In this document: positions 20,431 through 27,832 of the stretch, piece by piece | Numbering within the stretch: position 1 is the stretch's first letter | How the letters are laid out: the number at the start of each line of letters is the position of its first letter | Position numbers and translations under genes: made by a program | The notes under the pieces: generated by a model | Database searches by the model: none | Told to the model about the DNA's origin: nothing | What the model saw: only the letters and a program-made list of their open reading frames with translations | Assembly (NCBI RefSeq): GCF_018224955.1 | Contig: NZ_JAGTUU010000001.1 | Location: forward strand, 891,913-955,912 | DNA from: Thetidibacter halocola | Lineage (GTDB): Bacteria; Pseudomonadota; Alphaproteobacteria; Rhodobacterales; Rhodobacteraceae | DNA length: 64,000 bases | Direction of reading: 5' to 3'

Positions 20431-20772
20431 ATGCCCACCCCAAGCGAAACCATCCTCGCCGCGCTGCACGCTCGGCTCTTATCGCTGTCCGCCACGCCCC
20501 TGCGCGGTGAGGCGCTTCCCGAGCGCGTGCCGGCCGAGGGTTTGCTGATCCTGCGCGACGGCGAGCCAGAGAAGCCCGAGGTGTCAGTGTCGCCGATTGC
20601 CTATCACTACCAGCATCGCGCGGAGATCGCAGCGGTGGTGCAGCGCGCCGACCGAGATCTGACCTCCGCCCCCCTCTGCGCCGGTATCGGCACAGCACTC
20701 GCCACTGACCAGACGCTGGGCGGGCACTGGTCTGCCCCACTTGAGTGGTCCGGTTCGCAAGTTGGTGCATGA
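20431..20772 (+). pseudogene. Truncated phage tail-type protein (often named 'acyl-CoA transferase')
   Basis: The frame begins MPTPSETILAALHARLLSLS and continues through LPERVPAEGLLILRDGEPE and SPIAYHYQHRAEIAAVVQ, a family found in tail modules of Rhodobacterales prophages and annotated inconsistently. Family resemblance is lost after DQTLGGHW (about 20730), and a stop follows at 20772, so the C-terminal third is missing. No other phage gene is adjacent, so this is probably a prophage relic joined to foreign DNA by a deletion. Confidence 0.55.
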
Positions 20773-21165
20773 TGTGCGAAGATCCGCTGCCAGATGACGC
20801 CGAAGCCAGCGGTTCCGACGACGAGAGCGCGCGTTGCTCGCCTTGTGTCGAATGCGAAGTCTTCAGAAACTTGCTTCCGTCCATGCCTTCGTCTCGAACC
20901 TCTTCGACAGCGAGCGCTGCGTCTCCAGCAGCCCCGTTCAAGGCCAACCGCGCCGCCGCTCTTGCCGCGTGGCGTCGGTCTCTGCGCGGCATCTCGGGCG
21001 GTGTTGCTGTCGATTCCGAGACTGTTTGGCATTCGTATGACACCACTCCCAAAAGGCACTGCCACACGCAGCGCATTGATCCGTGTCAGTACGGCAGGAG
21101 TTCCGATGTACTACACTTAAAGATGTAAGCGCCGATTGAACACGCTCAGAGTAGATAGGAACGCA
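20773..21165. other. Gene-poor stretch after the phage remnant
   Basis: This 390-base stretch has open frames in several phases but none with a recognisable family or a good ribosome site. A weak TTGA-N6-TCAG sequence lies at 21136-21149, about 20 bases before the next small gene; it deviates from the nearby Crp/Fnr-type consensus and is not called as a site. Confidence 0.4.
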
Positions 21166-21240
21166 ATGAACCGGATCATATACATCGTCGGTCTCGTAGT
21201 CATCATCATGCTTATCTTGGGCTTTTTCGGCCTGCGCTGA
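21166..21240 (+). CDS. 24-residue single-TM peptide
   Basis: The reading frame encodes a basic MNRIIY start, a continuous hydrophobic segment (IVGLVVIIMLILGFFG, residues 7-22) and a final Leu-Arg. Very similar tiny membrane peptides (MDRIIYIVGLIVI type) are familiar from other alphaproteobacteria, where they are rarely annotated. GATAGGA lies about eight bases before the ATG. It precedes two further stress-type small genes on the same strand. Function is unknown; insertion in the inner membrane is the only safe prediction. Confidence 0.6.
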   Translation: MNRIIYIVGLVVIIMLILGFFGLR

Positions 21241-21280
21241 GTGCAGAGATTTTCGCAACCCGACAACTGGAGACAAACTG

Positions 21281-21481
21281 ATGGCCCGTGAGAAAACCCC
21301 GAAACCCGACGACGCCGACCACGCCCTTGGTGCTAAAGGCACCATCTCCCAAGCAGGGCGTTCAGGTGGACGTTTGCCGCGTGACATCGGCACGCGGGAC
21401 GAGTTGAAACGTGCCAACGAACGTCCCGCAGGCAAGACCCGCGTCACCAAATCCGACGAAAAAGACGAGCAGCCGGAGTAA
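21281..21481 (+). CDS. Conserved small hydrophilic protein
   Basis: The 66-residue protein is highly charged, rich in Lys, Asp, Arg and Gly (SGGRLPRDIGTRDELKRA in the middle) and probably disordered. It has no recognised domain. It lies 40 bases after the tiny membrane peptide and upstream of the DUF2254 gene, within the cluster of small stress-related genes. Confidence 0.6.
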   Translation: MAREKTPKPDDADHALGAKGTISQAGRSGGRLPRDIGTRDELKRANERPAGKTRVTKSDEKDEQPE

Positions 21482-21587
21482 CTGCGAAGCCTCGCGGATC
21501 GTATGATCAAAGCGTTCGAAGCTGTCATGTCGTTCGCGCGACAAGGTGAGATGAGCCCATGAGAGTATCCCGACCGGGGTGCCGAAT

Positions 21588-22895
21588 ATGATGCGCGGTC
21601 ATCTCGAATTCGTTCCAAGGACATGGGACCGACTGCACAGCAGTTTCTGGTTTCTGCCGTCGGTCATGGCAATCTCGGCCATGGCAACGGCTATCTTGTT
21701 GATCCTGCTCGACTCCCTAGAGGCCGCATGGCTCGGATGGATCGACGAATGGACCTATGCCTTCGGACCAGAAAGCGCGCGCGCGATCCTGTCGGCGATT
21801 GCGGGGTCCATGATTACGGTTGCCGGCGTCACATTCTCGATGACGATGCTGACCCTGCAACTGGCATCTTCACAGTTCGGCCCCCGAATGCTGCGCAATT
21901 TCATGCGCGACCGCGGTAATCAGCTTGTGCTGGGCACATTCCTGTCCACCTTCGTCTACTGCCCGCTGGTCCTTGCCTCCGTTCGGGGAAGCGGCGATTC
22001 CTACTTCGTGCCAGTGATCGCAGTAACGTTCGGTATGATCCTGGCCGTCGCAAGCCTTGCGACGCTCATCTACTTCATCCACCACATCGCGACCTCAATC
22101 CGCATCGAGACCATTCTTGCCAAGCTTGCGGTCGAGGCCCGCAAGACCGCAGAGCGAGTCTTCCCCGAGCACGGCCATACCTCTGTCCCGTTTCCCGGGA
22201 AACCAATGGCCGAGGCGCTGCCGCCAGCTTTTGACGACGACAGTCGATCCGTGGTTGCGTCGGTCGGCGGCTACATACAATCGATCAATCTGGACCGGCT
22301 GAGGCGCGTCGCCAGCGACAACGATCTCGTTGTCCGGGTGGAGACACGGGTCGGAGATTTTGTTCCCGGCAGCGGGTCACTTGTCGTTTCCTTTCCCTAC
22401 GGCCGGGTCTCGGATGCCGTTGCCGACGACCTGTCCAATGCGTTCTCGTTTGGTCAGGAGCGCACGCCCGACCACGATATCGAGTTCTCGCTCAGGCGGA
22501 TCGTGGAAATCGCGCAACGTGCCTTGTCGCCGGGGGTGAACGACCCGACAACCGCGCTTTATTGCCTGGATCGCCTGGGCGAGGTGCTTGGCATCTTGGC
22601 GGGTCGGCATTTCCCCTCTGGCCAGATCTGGGATCAGGACATGAAACTGCGGGTCGTTTTTGATCCGGTGACATTCGCGGAATTGGCCTGTTCGACGTTC
22701 GCGGCCATTGCCCGATACGGAAACAGGGACGCCGACGTGGTCGGGCGACTTCTTGATGTCATGGAGAGATGCAGCCGCAGCGCGCCCGCATCGGATCGTG
22801 AGAAGATCATGCGTCTTCGCGAAGCGATCAGGGCAGGAATCGCTGCCTCGGATTTCGAAGACGTGATCAAGGCGACGCAACCGGCCCGTTCGTGA
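21588..22895 (+). CDS. DUF2254 family membrane protein
   Basis: The protein of about 435 residues begins with SSFWFLPSVMAISAM and has four hydrophobic segments in its first 180 residues, then a soluble domain. This matches DUF2254, including ITVAGVTFSMTMLTLQLAS and later SPGVNDPTTALYCLDRLG. The function of the family is unknown. The start is uncertain: GTG at 21579 or ATG at 21588/21591; I chose 21588 because GGGGTG lies six bases upstream. It is convergent with the antiporter, with ten bases between stops. Confidence 0.85.
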   Translation: MMRGHLEFVPRTWDRLHSSFWFLPSVMAISAMATAILLILLDSLEAAWLGWIDEWTYAFGPESARAILSAIAGSMITVAGVTFSMTMLTLQLASSQFGPRMLRNFMRDRGNQLVLGTFLSTFVYCPLVLASVRGSGDSYFVPVIAVTFGMILAVASLATLIYFIHHIATSIRIETILAKLAVEARKTAERVFPEHGHTSVPFPGKPMAEALPPAFDDDSRSVVASVGGYIQSINLDRLRRVASDNDLVVRVETRVGDFVPGSGSLVVSFPYGRVSDAVADDLSNAFSFGQERTPDHDIEFSLRRIVEIAQRALSPGVNDPTTALYCLDRLGEVLGILAGRHFPSGQIWDQDMKLRVVFDPVTFAELACSTFAAIARYGNRDADVVGRLLDVMERCSRSAPASDREKIMRLREAIRAGIAASDFEDVIKATQPARS

Positions 22896-22905
22896 GCGGC
22901 TCCGC

Positions 22906-24156
22906 CTAGCGCGACGCGGGTTCTCGGCTCAGAAAGCGGGCCAGGGGCGCGATCGTAAGCCCTTGCACGATGATCGAGAACACGACGACGATAAAGGTCG
23001 CGGTGAGGATCAGCGGCTTCCAGTCGCTGTCCGGCAGGCTGAGCGCGAGGGCGACGGATATCCCGCCCTTGAGCCCGCCCCATGTCATGACTGGAATCAC
23101 GCCGCGCGAATACTCCCGGAACGGCTTGATCAGCATGACCGGCAGCGCAACCGCGACAAGGCGACCGATCAGCGCCAGGCCGATCGTGGCGATCCCGGCC
23201 GAAATCGTCTCGACATTCAGGGTGACGACGAAGACTTCGACGCCGATGAGCAGAAAGAGCACGGCATTGAGAATCTCGTCGATGACGGTCCAGAACCCGT
23301 TCAGATGCGTCCGGGTTTGTTCGGACATGCCGTGCTTGGCGCCGACATCGCCGATGAACAGCCCGGCGACCACGGCCATGATCGGCCCTGATACCGTCAG
23401 GGCGACCGCGAGTTGGTAGCCCCCCAGGGCCAGGCCGAGCGAGAGCAGGATCTCCAGAGGATAGTCGTCGATCCGACGCATGACCCGGTAGGTCAGAAAT
23501 CCGAGGACGCCGCCGATCAGCGCGCCGCCACCGACCTCCTTCACGAAAAACATCAGGATGCCGACCGGATCGGCAACCACATGCCCGCCGACCGGCTGGA
23601 AAGCCAGACCGGCCAGCACGAGGAAGACCACATAGCCGACGCCATCGTTGAACAGGGATTCCCCGATGATCTTGGCCTCGAGCGACTTCGGCAGGTTGGC
23701 TTCGGTCATGACGCCGAGCACCGCCACCGGATCGGTGGGAGAGATCAGCGCGCCAAAGACCAGTGCCGCCAGCAAAGGCATGCCGGTGACCCAATGAAAG
23801 CCGAAGCCTACAACCGTGACAGAGAGCGCCACCCCCAGCGTCGCCATGAGTGCGATCGTCCAGGCCTGTTCGCGCAGGTCCTCCACACGGACATGCAGCG
23901 CCCCTGCGAACAACAGGAGGCCGAGCATTCCTTCGAGCAGGGTCCGCGAGAACTCGGCGTCAGTCACGAAACGCCGCATTTCCATGGCGACACCGAGATC
24001 GGGGCGCAGCGCCTCGAGGCCAAGAACGCAAATGGATGCAGCAAGGGCGACAACCAGGATGCCGATGGCCGATGGCAGGCGGAATAGAATGTGATTCACA
24101 GCGCCGAACGCACCGGCGAAAACGATCAGAAGCGTACCGATCTGCAGCGCGTTCAT
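22906..24156 (-). CDS. Cation:proton antiporter (CPA1/NhaP type)
   Basis: The 416-residue protein has about twelve helices and the CPA1 hallmark ISPTDPVAVLGVM (about 138-150) and ESLFNDGVGYVVF (about 166-178) with the ion-binding Asp residues, plus TWGGLKGGISVALAL near the C-terminus. It should exchange Na+ or K+ for H+ across the inner membrane in pH or salt homeostasis. It starts six bases after the stop of a small hydrophilic gene on the same strand, so the two are probably co-transcribed. Confidence 0.92.
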   Translation of the reverse strand: MNALQIGTLLIVFAGAFGAVNHILFRLPSAIGILVVALAASICVLGLEALRPDLGVAMEMRRFVTDAEFSRTLLEGMLGLLLFAGALHVRVEDLREQAWTIALMATLGVALSVTVVGFGFHWVTGMPLLAALVFGALISPTDPVAVLGVMTEANLPKSLEAKIIGESLFNDGVGYVVFLVLAGLAFQPVGGHVVADPVGILMFFVKEVGGGALIGGVLGFLTYRVMRRIDDYPLEILLSLGLALGGYQLAVALTVSGPIMAVVAGLFIGDVGAKHGMSEQTRTHLNGFWTVIDEILNAVLFLLIGVEVFVVTLNVETISAGIATIGLALIGRLVAVALPVMLIKPFREYSRGVIPVMTWGGLKGGISVALALSLPDSDWKPLILTATFIVVVFSIIVQGLTIAPLARFLSREPASR

Positions 24157-24162
24157 CGAAAC

Positions 24163-24507
24163 CTACGTCTTGCGGCCTGACGGTTTCCTGGCAGGCTTGG
24201 TCATGCCTTTTGGCTCAGGCCCGCCCCAGCGAGGGATGGTCAGCTTGTTGTCGGGCCGACGCCCGGGAAGCCGCCTGTCGCCCGCCGTGTCCGATGCATC
24301 CTGTCCCAGGCCCAAACCTGTACCGGCATGGGTTTCGCCAGAAGACCCGCCCAGATCAAAGCCCGGACGGTCGATCTTTGCGCCGCTGTCGTCAAACGCG
24401 CGTGGTTCTTCCAGTGCGGGCTTTTCGGGCCTCTGCTTGCTGGCGACGCCCCTTGGTCCTGGCGATGTCGGTGGATGAGAAGAAACTGATTTTTCGTTAT
24501 GTTTCAT
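24163..24507 (-). CDS. Hypothetical low-complexity protein
   Basis: The 114-residue protein is rich in Pro, Gly, Lys and Arg, with no hydrophobic segment and no recognised domain; the C-terminus PKGMTKPARKPSGRK is basic. It is probably disordered. It sits immediately upstream of the antiporter gene. No similarity to a known family can be claimed. Confidence 0.5.
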   Translation of the reverse strand: MKHNEKSVSSHPPTSPGPRGVASKQRPEKPALEEPRAFDDSGAKIDRPGFDLGGSSGETHAGTGLGLGQDASDTAGDRRLPGRRPDNKLTIPRWGGPEPKGMTKPARKPSGRKT

Positions 24508-24593
24508 GATTTTCTCATTTCATCACAAGTGGGTTGTGCTGTTTGATCCGCCGGCGCACTACAATGGTCCGATCCAGGAGAGACCGCGCGAAG

Positions 24594-24830
24594 TCACGCC
24601 CGGCGGACAGAGTTGCCTCCGGCGATGATCCGCCGGATCAGTGCCCCCGCAGCCCTGTGCCTTTCGATCTCGGCCTCGGATCCGACCGCATTCTCATGCG
24701 TGGCCGCGGCATCCATGAGAACGCCCATGATTTCCTTTTCGGGCAAGATCCCGGCGTCGTTCAGGGCGAGAAGCAGGGCTTCGCAGATCGAGAGGGCTGC
24801 CATGCCTGTAAACGTACGATCGTCCGTCAT
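24594..24830 (-). CDS. Small conserved hypothetical protein, divergent from the Crp/Fnr gene
   Basis: The 78-residue protein (start MTDDRTFTG at 24830) is mostly alpha-helical by composition, with ALSICEALLLALNDAGILPEKEI and a basic tail ending RRIIAGGNSVRRA. AGGA lies about six bases before the ATG. It is transcribed away from the Crp/Fnr regulator across an intergenic region with a perfect CTGAT-N4-ATCAG dyad, so it is probably controlled by that regulator. Confidence 0.65.
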   Translation of the reverse strand: MTDDRTFTGMAALSICEALLLALNDAGILPEKEIMGVLMDAAATHENAVGSEAEIERHRAAGALIRRIIAGGNSVRRA

Positions 24831-24914
24831 TGGGTCCTGACCTTTCCGGCATGTGTGACGCCGGGATGCGCCCGGGGCTTGGTGACAGATTGGCAAGGAA
24901 CCTGCTACGGTGCG

Positions 24915-24928
24915 CTGATCGACATCAG
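24915..24928. promoter_or_regulatory. Crp/Fnr-type operator, perfect dyad (site 1)
   Basis: CTGATCGACATCAG is a perfect 5-bp dyad with the 4-base spacer used by Crp/Fnr dimers. It lies 85 bases before the 78-residue gene and about 54 bases before the likely regulator start, so it could serve autoregulation and the divergent gene. It is the best of nine YTRAY-N4-RTYAR sites in this block. Confidence 0.65.
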
Positions 24929-24981
24929 TCGTCGTTGCGTTTTCCTTGGGTAGAACTGCGGCACGCGCCGGAGGTCGAAGC

Positions 24982-25710
24982 ATTATAGACACCACTCCCC
25001 TCGTCAAAAAGCTCGGCGCATTCGTCGCCCTGTCGGATGCCGAGCTTTCCGTGCTTGCAACGTTGCTCAAGCGTCGGCGCAGCTTCGTGGCCGGGCGGGA
25101 TCTGGTCCATCAGGGGCAATCGGACCAGGCCGCCTATATCCTCGCCTCTGGCTGGGCCTGTTCCTACAAGTTGCTGGAGGATGGGCAGAGGCAGATCGTG
25201 GATTTCCAGATCCCCGGCGATTTCCTCGGGCTGCGCAGCGTCCTGCTGCACGTGTCGGACCACAGCATCGAGCCGGTGACCGACATCGAGGTCACGGAAA
25301 TCCACGTGGCCGACCTTCTGGAGGCGTTTGCGCACACACCCCGACTGGCGACCGCGGTTCTGTGGGCCGCGTCCCGTGACGAGGCGATGGTGGTAGAGCA
25401 TCTGGTGGATGTGGGGCGTCGGAATGCCGCCGAGCGCATGGCGCATTTCCTGCTGGAACTGGCCGCCCGGCTGTTCCTGATCGGACAGGGTGACAGGACG
25501 GGCTTTGCCTGTCCGCTCACGCAATATCACCTGGCCGACGCGCTGGGGCTGAGCGCGGTCCATGTCAACCGCGTGCTGCGGCAGTTGCGCGAAGAGGGCA
25601 TGGTCACGTTTCGCGACGGGCTCGTCACCTTCGACGACTATGCCCGATTGGCGGAATTCGCCCAGTTCGATCCGTCCTACATGGATCAGGCGAACCCGCT
25701 GCTTCGTTGA
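24982..25710 (+). CDS. Crp/Fnr-family transcriptional regulator
   Basis: The protein of about 242 residues has a cNMP-binding-fold sensor (FVAGRDLVHQGQSDQAAYIL, then IVDFQIPGDFLGLRS) and a C-terminal HTH with recognition helix LSAVHVNRVLRQLREEG. It lacks the N-terminal cysteine cluster of oxygen-sensing Fnr, and the helix has H..NR where Fnr has E..SR, so both signal and operator preference may differ. No ATG is in place: a CGGAGG (24969-24974) sits seven bases before ATT at 24982, whereas an in-frame TTG at 24946 lacks a ribosome site. I therefore favour ATT; TTG 24946 would add 12 residues. It probably controls the surrounding small stress genes. Confidence 0.88.
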   Translation: MIDTTPLVKKLGAFVALSDAELSVLATLLKRRRSFVAGRDLVHQGQSDQAAYILASGWACSYKLLEDGQRQIVDFQIPGDFLGLRSVLLHVSDHSIEPVTDIEVTEIHVADLLEAFAHTPRLATAVLWAASRDEAMVVEHLVDVGRRNAAERMAHFLLELAARLFLIGQGDRTGFACPLTQYHLADALGLSAVHVNRVLRQLREEGMVTFRDGLVTFDDYARLAEFAQFDPSYMDQANPLLR

Positions 25711-25733
25711 CGTTTCGGGTCTGGCGTCTGCGG

Positions 25734-25898
25734 TCAGATGCGGCCAAGCAGCATCAGGATGACCACGATGATCAGAACCGTGCCCAGCACGCCGACGCCG
25801 GCGTGACCGAAGCCGTAGCCATAGCCTCCGATGCGTCCGCTGAACCCTCCCAGAAGGAAGACGATCAGGACAATGACGAGGATCGTGCCGAGTGACAT
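25734..25898 (-). CDS. DUF3309 family small membrane protein
   Basis: The 54-residue protein starts MSLGTILVIVLIVFLLGG and ends VLIIVVILMLLGRI, with a Gly/Tyr-rich turn (GGYGYGFGHAG) between two hydrophobic segments. This is the DUF3309 pattern of a two-helix hairpin. Its function is unknown. It is convergent with the Crp/Fnr gene (stops 24 bases apart) and part of a run of small minus-strand stress genes. Confidence 0.8.
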   Translation of the reverse strand: MSLGTILVIVLIVFLLGGFSGRIGGYGYGFGHAGVGVLGTVLIIVVILMLLGRI

Positions 25899-25976
25899 GG
25901 TGATTTCTCCTTCGTTCGGGTGCCGTCTGTCGCGACGACGGCCCGGATTGCAGACTTCCGGCGGGGGCCGCCGGTT

Positions 25977-26117
25977 TCAATTGCCCTCGATGGTCACGCC
26001 ACGCTCGTCGATCTGGATTTCGACGCCGCTCTGGCGTTCCTGGTAGTAGAGATAGCCTGCGCCGATCGCGCAGATGGCGAGCACTCCGACCAGGATGAGC
26101 AGCACGTTCCGGCTCAT
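25977..26117 (-). CDS. 46-residue single-TM protein
   Basis: The protein has one N-terminal hydrophobic helix (NVLLILVGVLAICAIGAGYLY, residues 4-24) followed by a polar tail EIQIDERGVTIEGN. AAGGAG lies before the start at 26117, which supports it over a longer upstream frame. The tail would be periplasmic if the helix is an uncleaved anchor. Similar short proteins occur beside CsbD and DUF3309 genes in alphaproteobacteria; no function is known. Confidence 0.7.
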   Translation of the reverse strand: MSRNVLLILVGVLAICAIGAGYLYYQERQSGVEIQIDERGVTIEGN

Positions 26118-26231
26118 TCCCGTGCTCCTTGCGGGCTTGCCGGACGCGCCCACATGCTCCGGCGGCGGACTGATTGTCCCGCCGCCGGGGCATGCGCTCC
26201 CGAAGGCAGGCGCGCGCACGGTGCGGGGGGT

Positions 26232-26405
26232 CTAGGCATCACGGATCGTGTCCTTGATGCTGCCGACCGCGTTCTGCACCTTGCCCTCGACCTTGTCGGC
26301 CTGACCCTCCGCTTCGAGCTTGGCGTCGCCGATCGCCTGGCCCACCGCAACCTTGACCTTGCCCTTGACCACCTTGGCGGAGCCGATCACACGATCCTTG
26401 TCCAT
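26232..26405 (-). CDS. CsbD family stress-response protein
   Basis: The 57-residue protein has the CsbD pattern: MDKDRVIGSAKVVKGKVK at the start, then DAKLEAEGQADKVEGKVQNA. CsbD-like proteins are small hydrophilic helical proteins induced by general stress. AAAGGA precedes the start at 26405. A TTGAC-N4-GTTAG dyad lies 83 bases upstream. Confidence 0.85.
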   Translation of the reverse strand: MDKDRVIGSAKVVKGKVKVAVGQAIGDAKLEAEGQADKVEGKVQNAVGSIKDTIRDA

Positions 26406-26487
26406 TCCATATTCCTTTCCCAGGATAAGTGGCCACCAAAGCCATGGTGACCTTGAAACAATCTGCAGGGTTTTCCGTGCCTGCGCA

Positions 26488-26501
26488 TTGACGCACGTTA
26501 G
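26488..26501. promoter_or_regulatory. Crp/Fnr-type operator (site 2)
   Basis: TTGACGCACGTTAG matches YTRAY-N4-RTYAR. It lies 83 bases upstream of the CsbD start and overlaps the stop codon of the OmpA lipoprotein gene. Confidence 0.5.
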
Positions 26502-27133
26502 CGCGTCGGAGTGATCACGATTTCGACCCGACGGTTCTGCGCCCTTCCGGCAGCCGTGGCGTTCGAGGCAATCGGCTCGTTGTAGCCGCGACCGGTATAG
26601 GTGATCCGCGACGAAGATACGCCGTCCCTGACCAGGATGCGCGCAACGGCCAGAGCGCGGTCCTGGCTCAGCTGTTGATTGAAGGCAGCAGTTCCGACGG
26701 TGTCGGTATGACCCACGACACGGACCGTCGTGTTCGGATGCGCGTTCAGTGAACGCGCAACTTCGCGCAGGGCAGGCAGGAAACTGGAAGCGACGGTGGC
26801 GGATCCTGTCGGGAAGGTCACGCCTTCGGGCAGGATGACACGCAGCTGGTCACCGGTATTGGTGATGACCGCGCCGCTGCCCGCCAGCTGCTGGTTCAAC
26901 TCGCGTTCCTGTCGGGCCATGTCGGCCCCGATGGCGCCGCCCACCGCGGCCCCGATGGCGCCGCCGATGATCGTGGAGCGCCTGTCATCCCCGATGGCGT
27001 TGCCGATGGCCGCCCCTGTCACGCCTCCGATGATTGCGCCCGTTGCCGGCTGGTTCGCCGTGCCATCGTTGTAGGTGCAGCCGGCCAGGGCGATGGCGCT
27101 TGCCGTAGCGAGAATTCCAGTGACTTTGAACAT
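26498..27133 (-). CDS. OmpA-family lipoprotein with glycine-zipper domain
   Basis: The 211-residue protein has a lipobox (IALAGC, Cys at 19), a glycine-zipper region with repeated GAAIGNAIGD and GGAIGAAVGGAIGAD (about 35-70), and a C-terminal OmpA peptidoglycan-binding domain with VRVVGHTDTVGTAAFN and GRGYNEPIASNATAAGRAQNRRVEI. It should be anchored in the outer membrane and bind peptidoglycan (YiaD-like). A CTGAC-N4-GTTAG dyad lies 104 bases upstream on the coding strand. Confidence 0.9.
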   Translation of the reverse strand: MFKVTGILATASAIALAGCTYNDGTANQPATGAIIGGVTGAAIGNAIGDDRRSTIIGGAIGAAVGGAIGADMARQERELNQQLAGSGAVITNTGDQLRVILPEGVTFPTGSATVASSFLPALREVARSLNAHPNTTVRVVGHTDTVGTAAFNQQLSQDRALAVARILVRDGVSSSRITYTGRGYNEPIASNATAAGRAQNRRVEIVITPTR

Positions 27134-27236
27134 GGTTTTTGTCCTTTTGGAGTGCAGCCTTTCCCGAGTTGGCCTTTGGCCATTTCAATACGGGAGGCGA
27201 TGGAGTCCTTTCTCGCCTGCCGGCCCGAAAACCGCA

Positions 27237-27250
27237 CTAACACCGGTCAG
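27237..27250. promoter_or_regulatory. Crp/Fnr-type operator (site 3)
   Basis: CTAACACCGGTCAG reads CTGAC-CGGT-GTTAG on the minus strand, nearly identical in half-sites to the site before arcD. It lies 104 bases upstream of the OmpA lipoprotein. The rest of 27134-27470 shows no gene. Confidence 0.55.
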
Positions 27251-27470
27251 TCTTTGAGAAAGAATACTCTTGCATCGATAAAGCAATTCCAGGGGAACGG
27301 TGGTAGATAGCCAACTTCTGAAGATCCTGGATATACGGAAAGACTGTGCAAAAAATACGATGGGCGGCGCGGCGAAATGGCCGGCCACCCAGGGAATGCA
27401 ATTTACTCGTCTTCACGAAATGGTTGCGAAGGGTTGATCCGGAATTCCTGGATTGACTTCCCGCGCCAGC

Positions 27471-27495
27471 CTGCCCGGAATGAATGTCCGGGCAG
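27471..27495. terminator. Hairpin downstream of the 65-residue gene
   Basis: CTGCCCGGA and TCCGGGCAG form a 9-bp stem with a 7-base loop, starting 14 bases beyond the stop at 27509 on the minus strand. There is no T-run, so termination would be weak or Rho-assisted. Confidence 0.4.
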
Positions 27496-27508
27496 ACGAT
27501 TCATCACG

Positions 27509-27706
27509 TCATGCGAGAGCGTGGGTCGCGGCGTCCAGTTCCTTGTTCGCGGCGGTGTCGTCTTTGGCCGTATGGGCCTTCTGGGCCGCCTGATAGTGCT
27601 TCAGCGCAGCCTCCTTCTTCGGGCCGGAGGGCGCCTTGTCCCATGCAGCTTTCACGGATTGCATCTTGTCGGCGACGTTGGTCGGTTTGTTGGTTTCGGG
27701 TGTCAT
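27509..27706 (-). CDS. Conserved small hydrophilic protein
   Basis: The 65-residue protein (MTPETNKPTNVADKMQSV start) is helical, Lys/Ala-rich and soluble, with ALKHYQAAQKAHTAKDDTAAN suggesting a short helical hairpin. AAAGGAC lies before the ATG. No named domain is recognised. It stands alone between the OmpA lipoprotein and the arginine deiminase operon and is likely one of the local stress genes. Confidence 0.7.
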   Translation of the reverse strand: MTPETNKPTNVADKMQSVKAAWDKAPSGPKKEAALKHYQAAQKAHTAKDDTAANKELDAATHALA

Positions 27707-27832
27707 TGGATTGTCCTTTCATGGACGGTCCAGAAACGAGAAACACGCGGGACAGCAGAATAAGGGACAGGCTGCCCCACGTGTCTCAGGCTCACTCGGA
27801 CTGGTACATGTCCACCGAGATCCGGCGGACAT

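Noticed and set aside
21136..21149. TTGA-N6-TCAG sequence upstream of the 24-residue peptide
   Set aside because: Positions 5 and 10 do not fit the YTRAY-N4-RTYAR pattern, so it was not counted with the nine sites.
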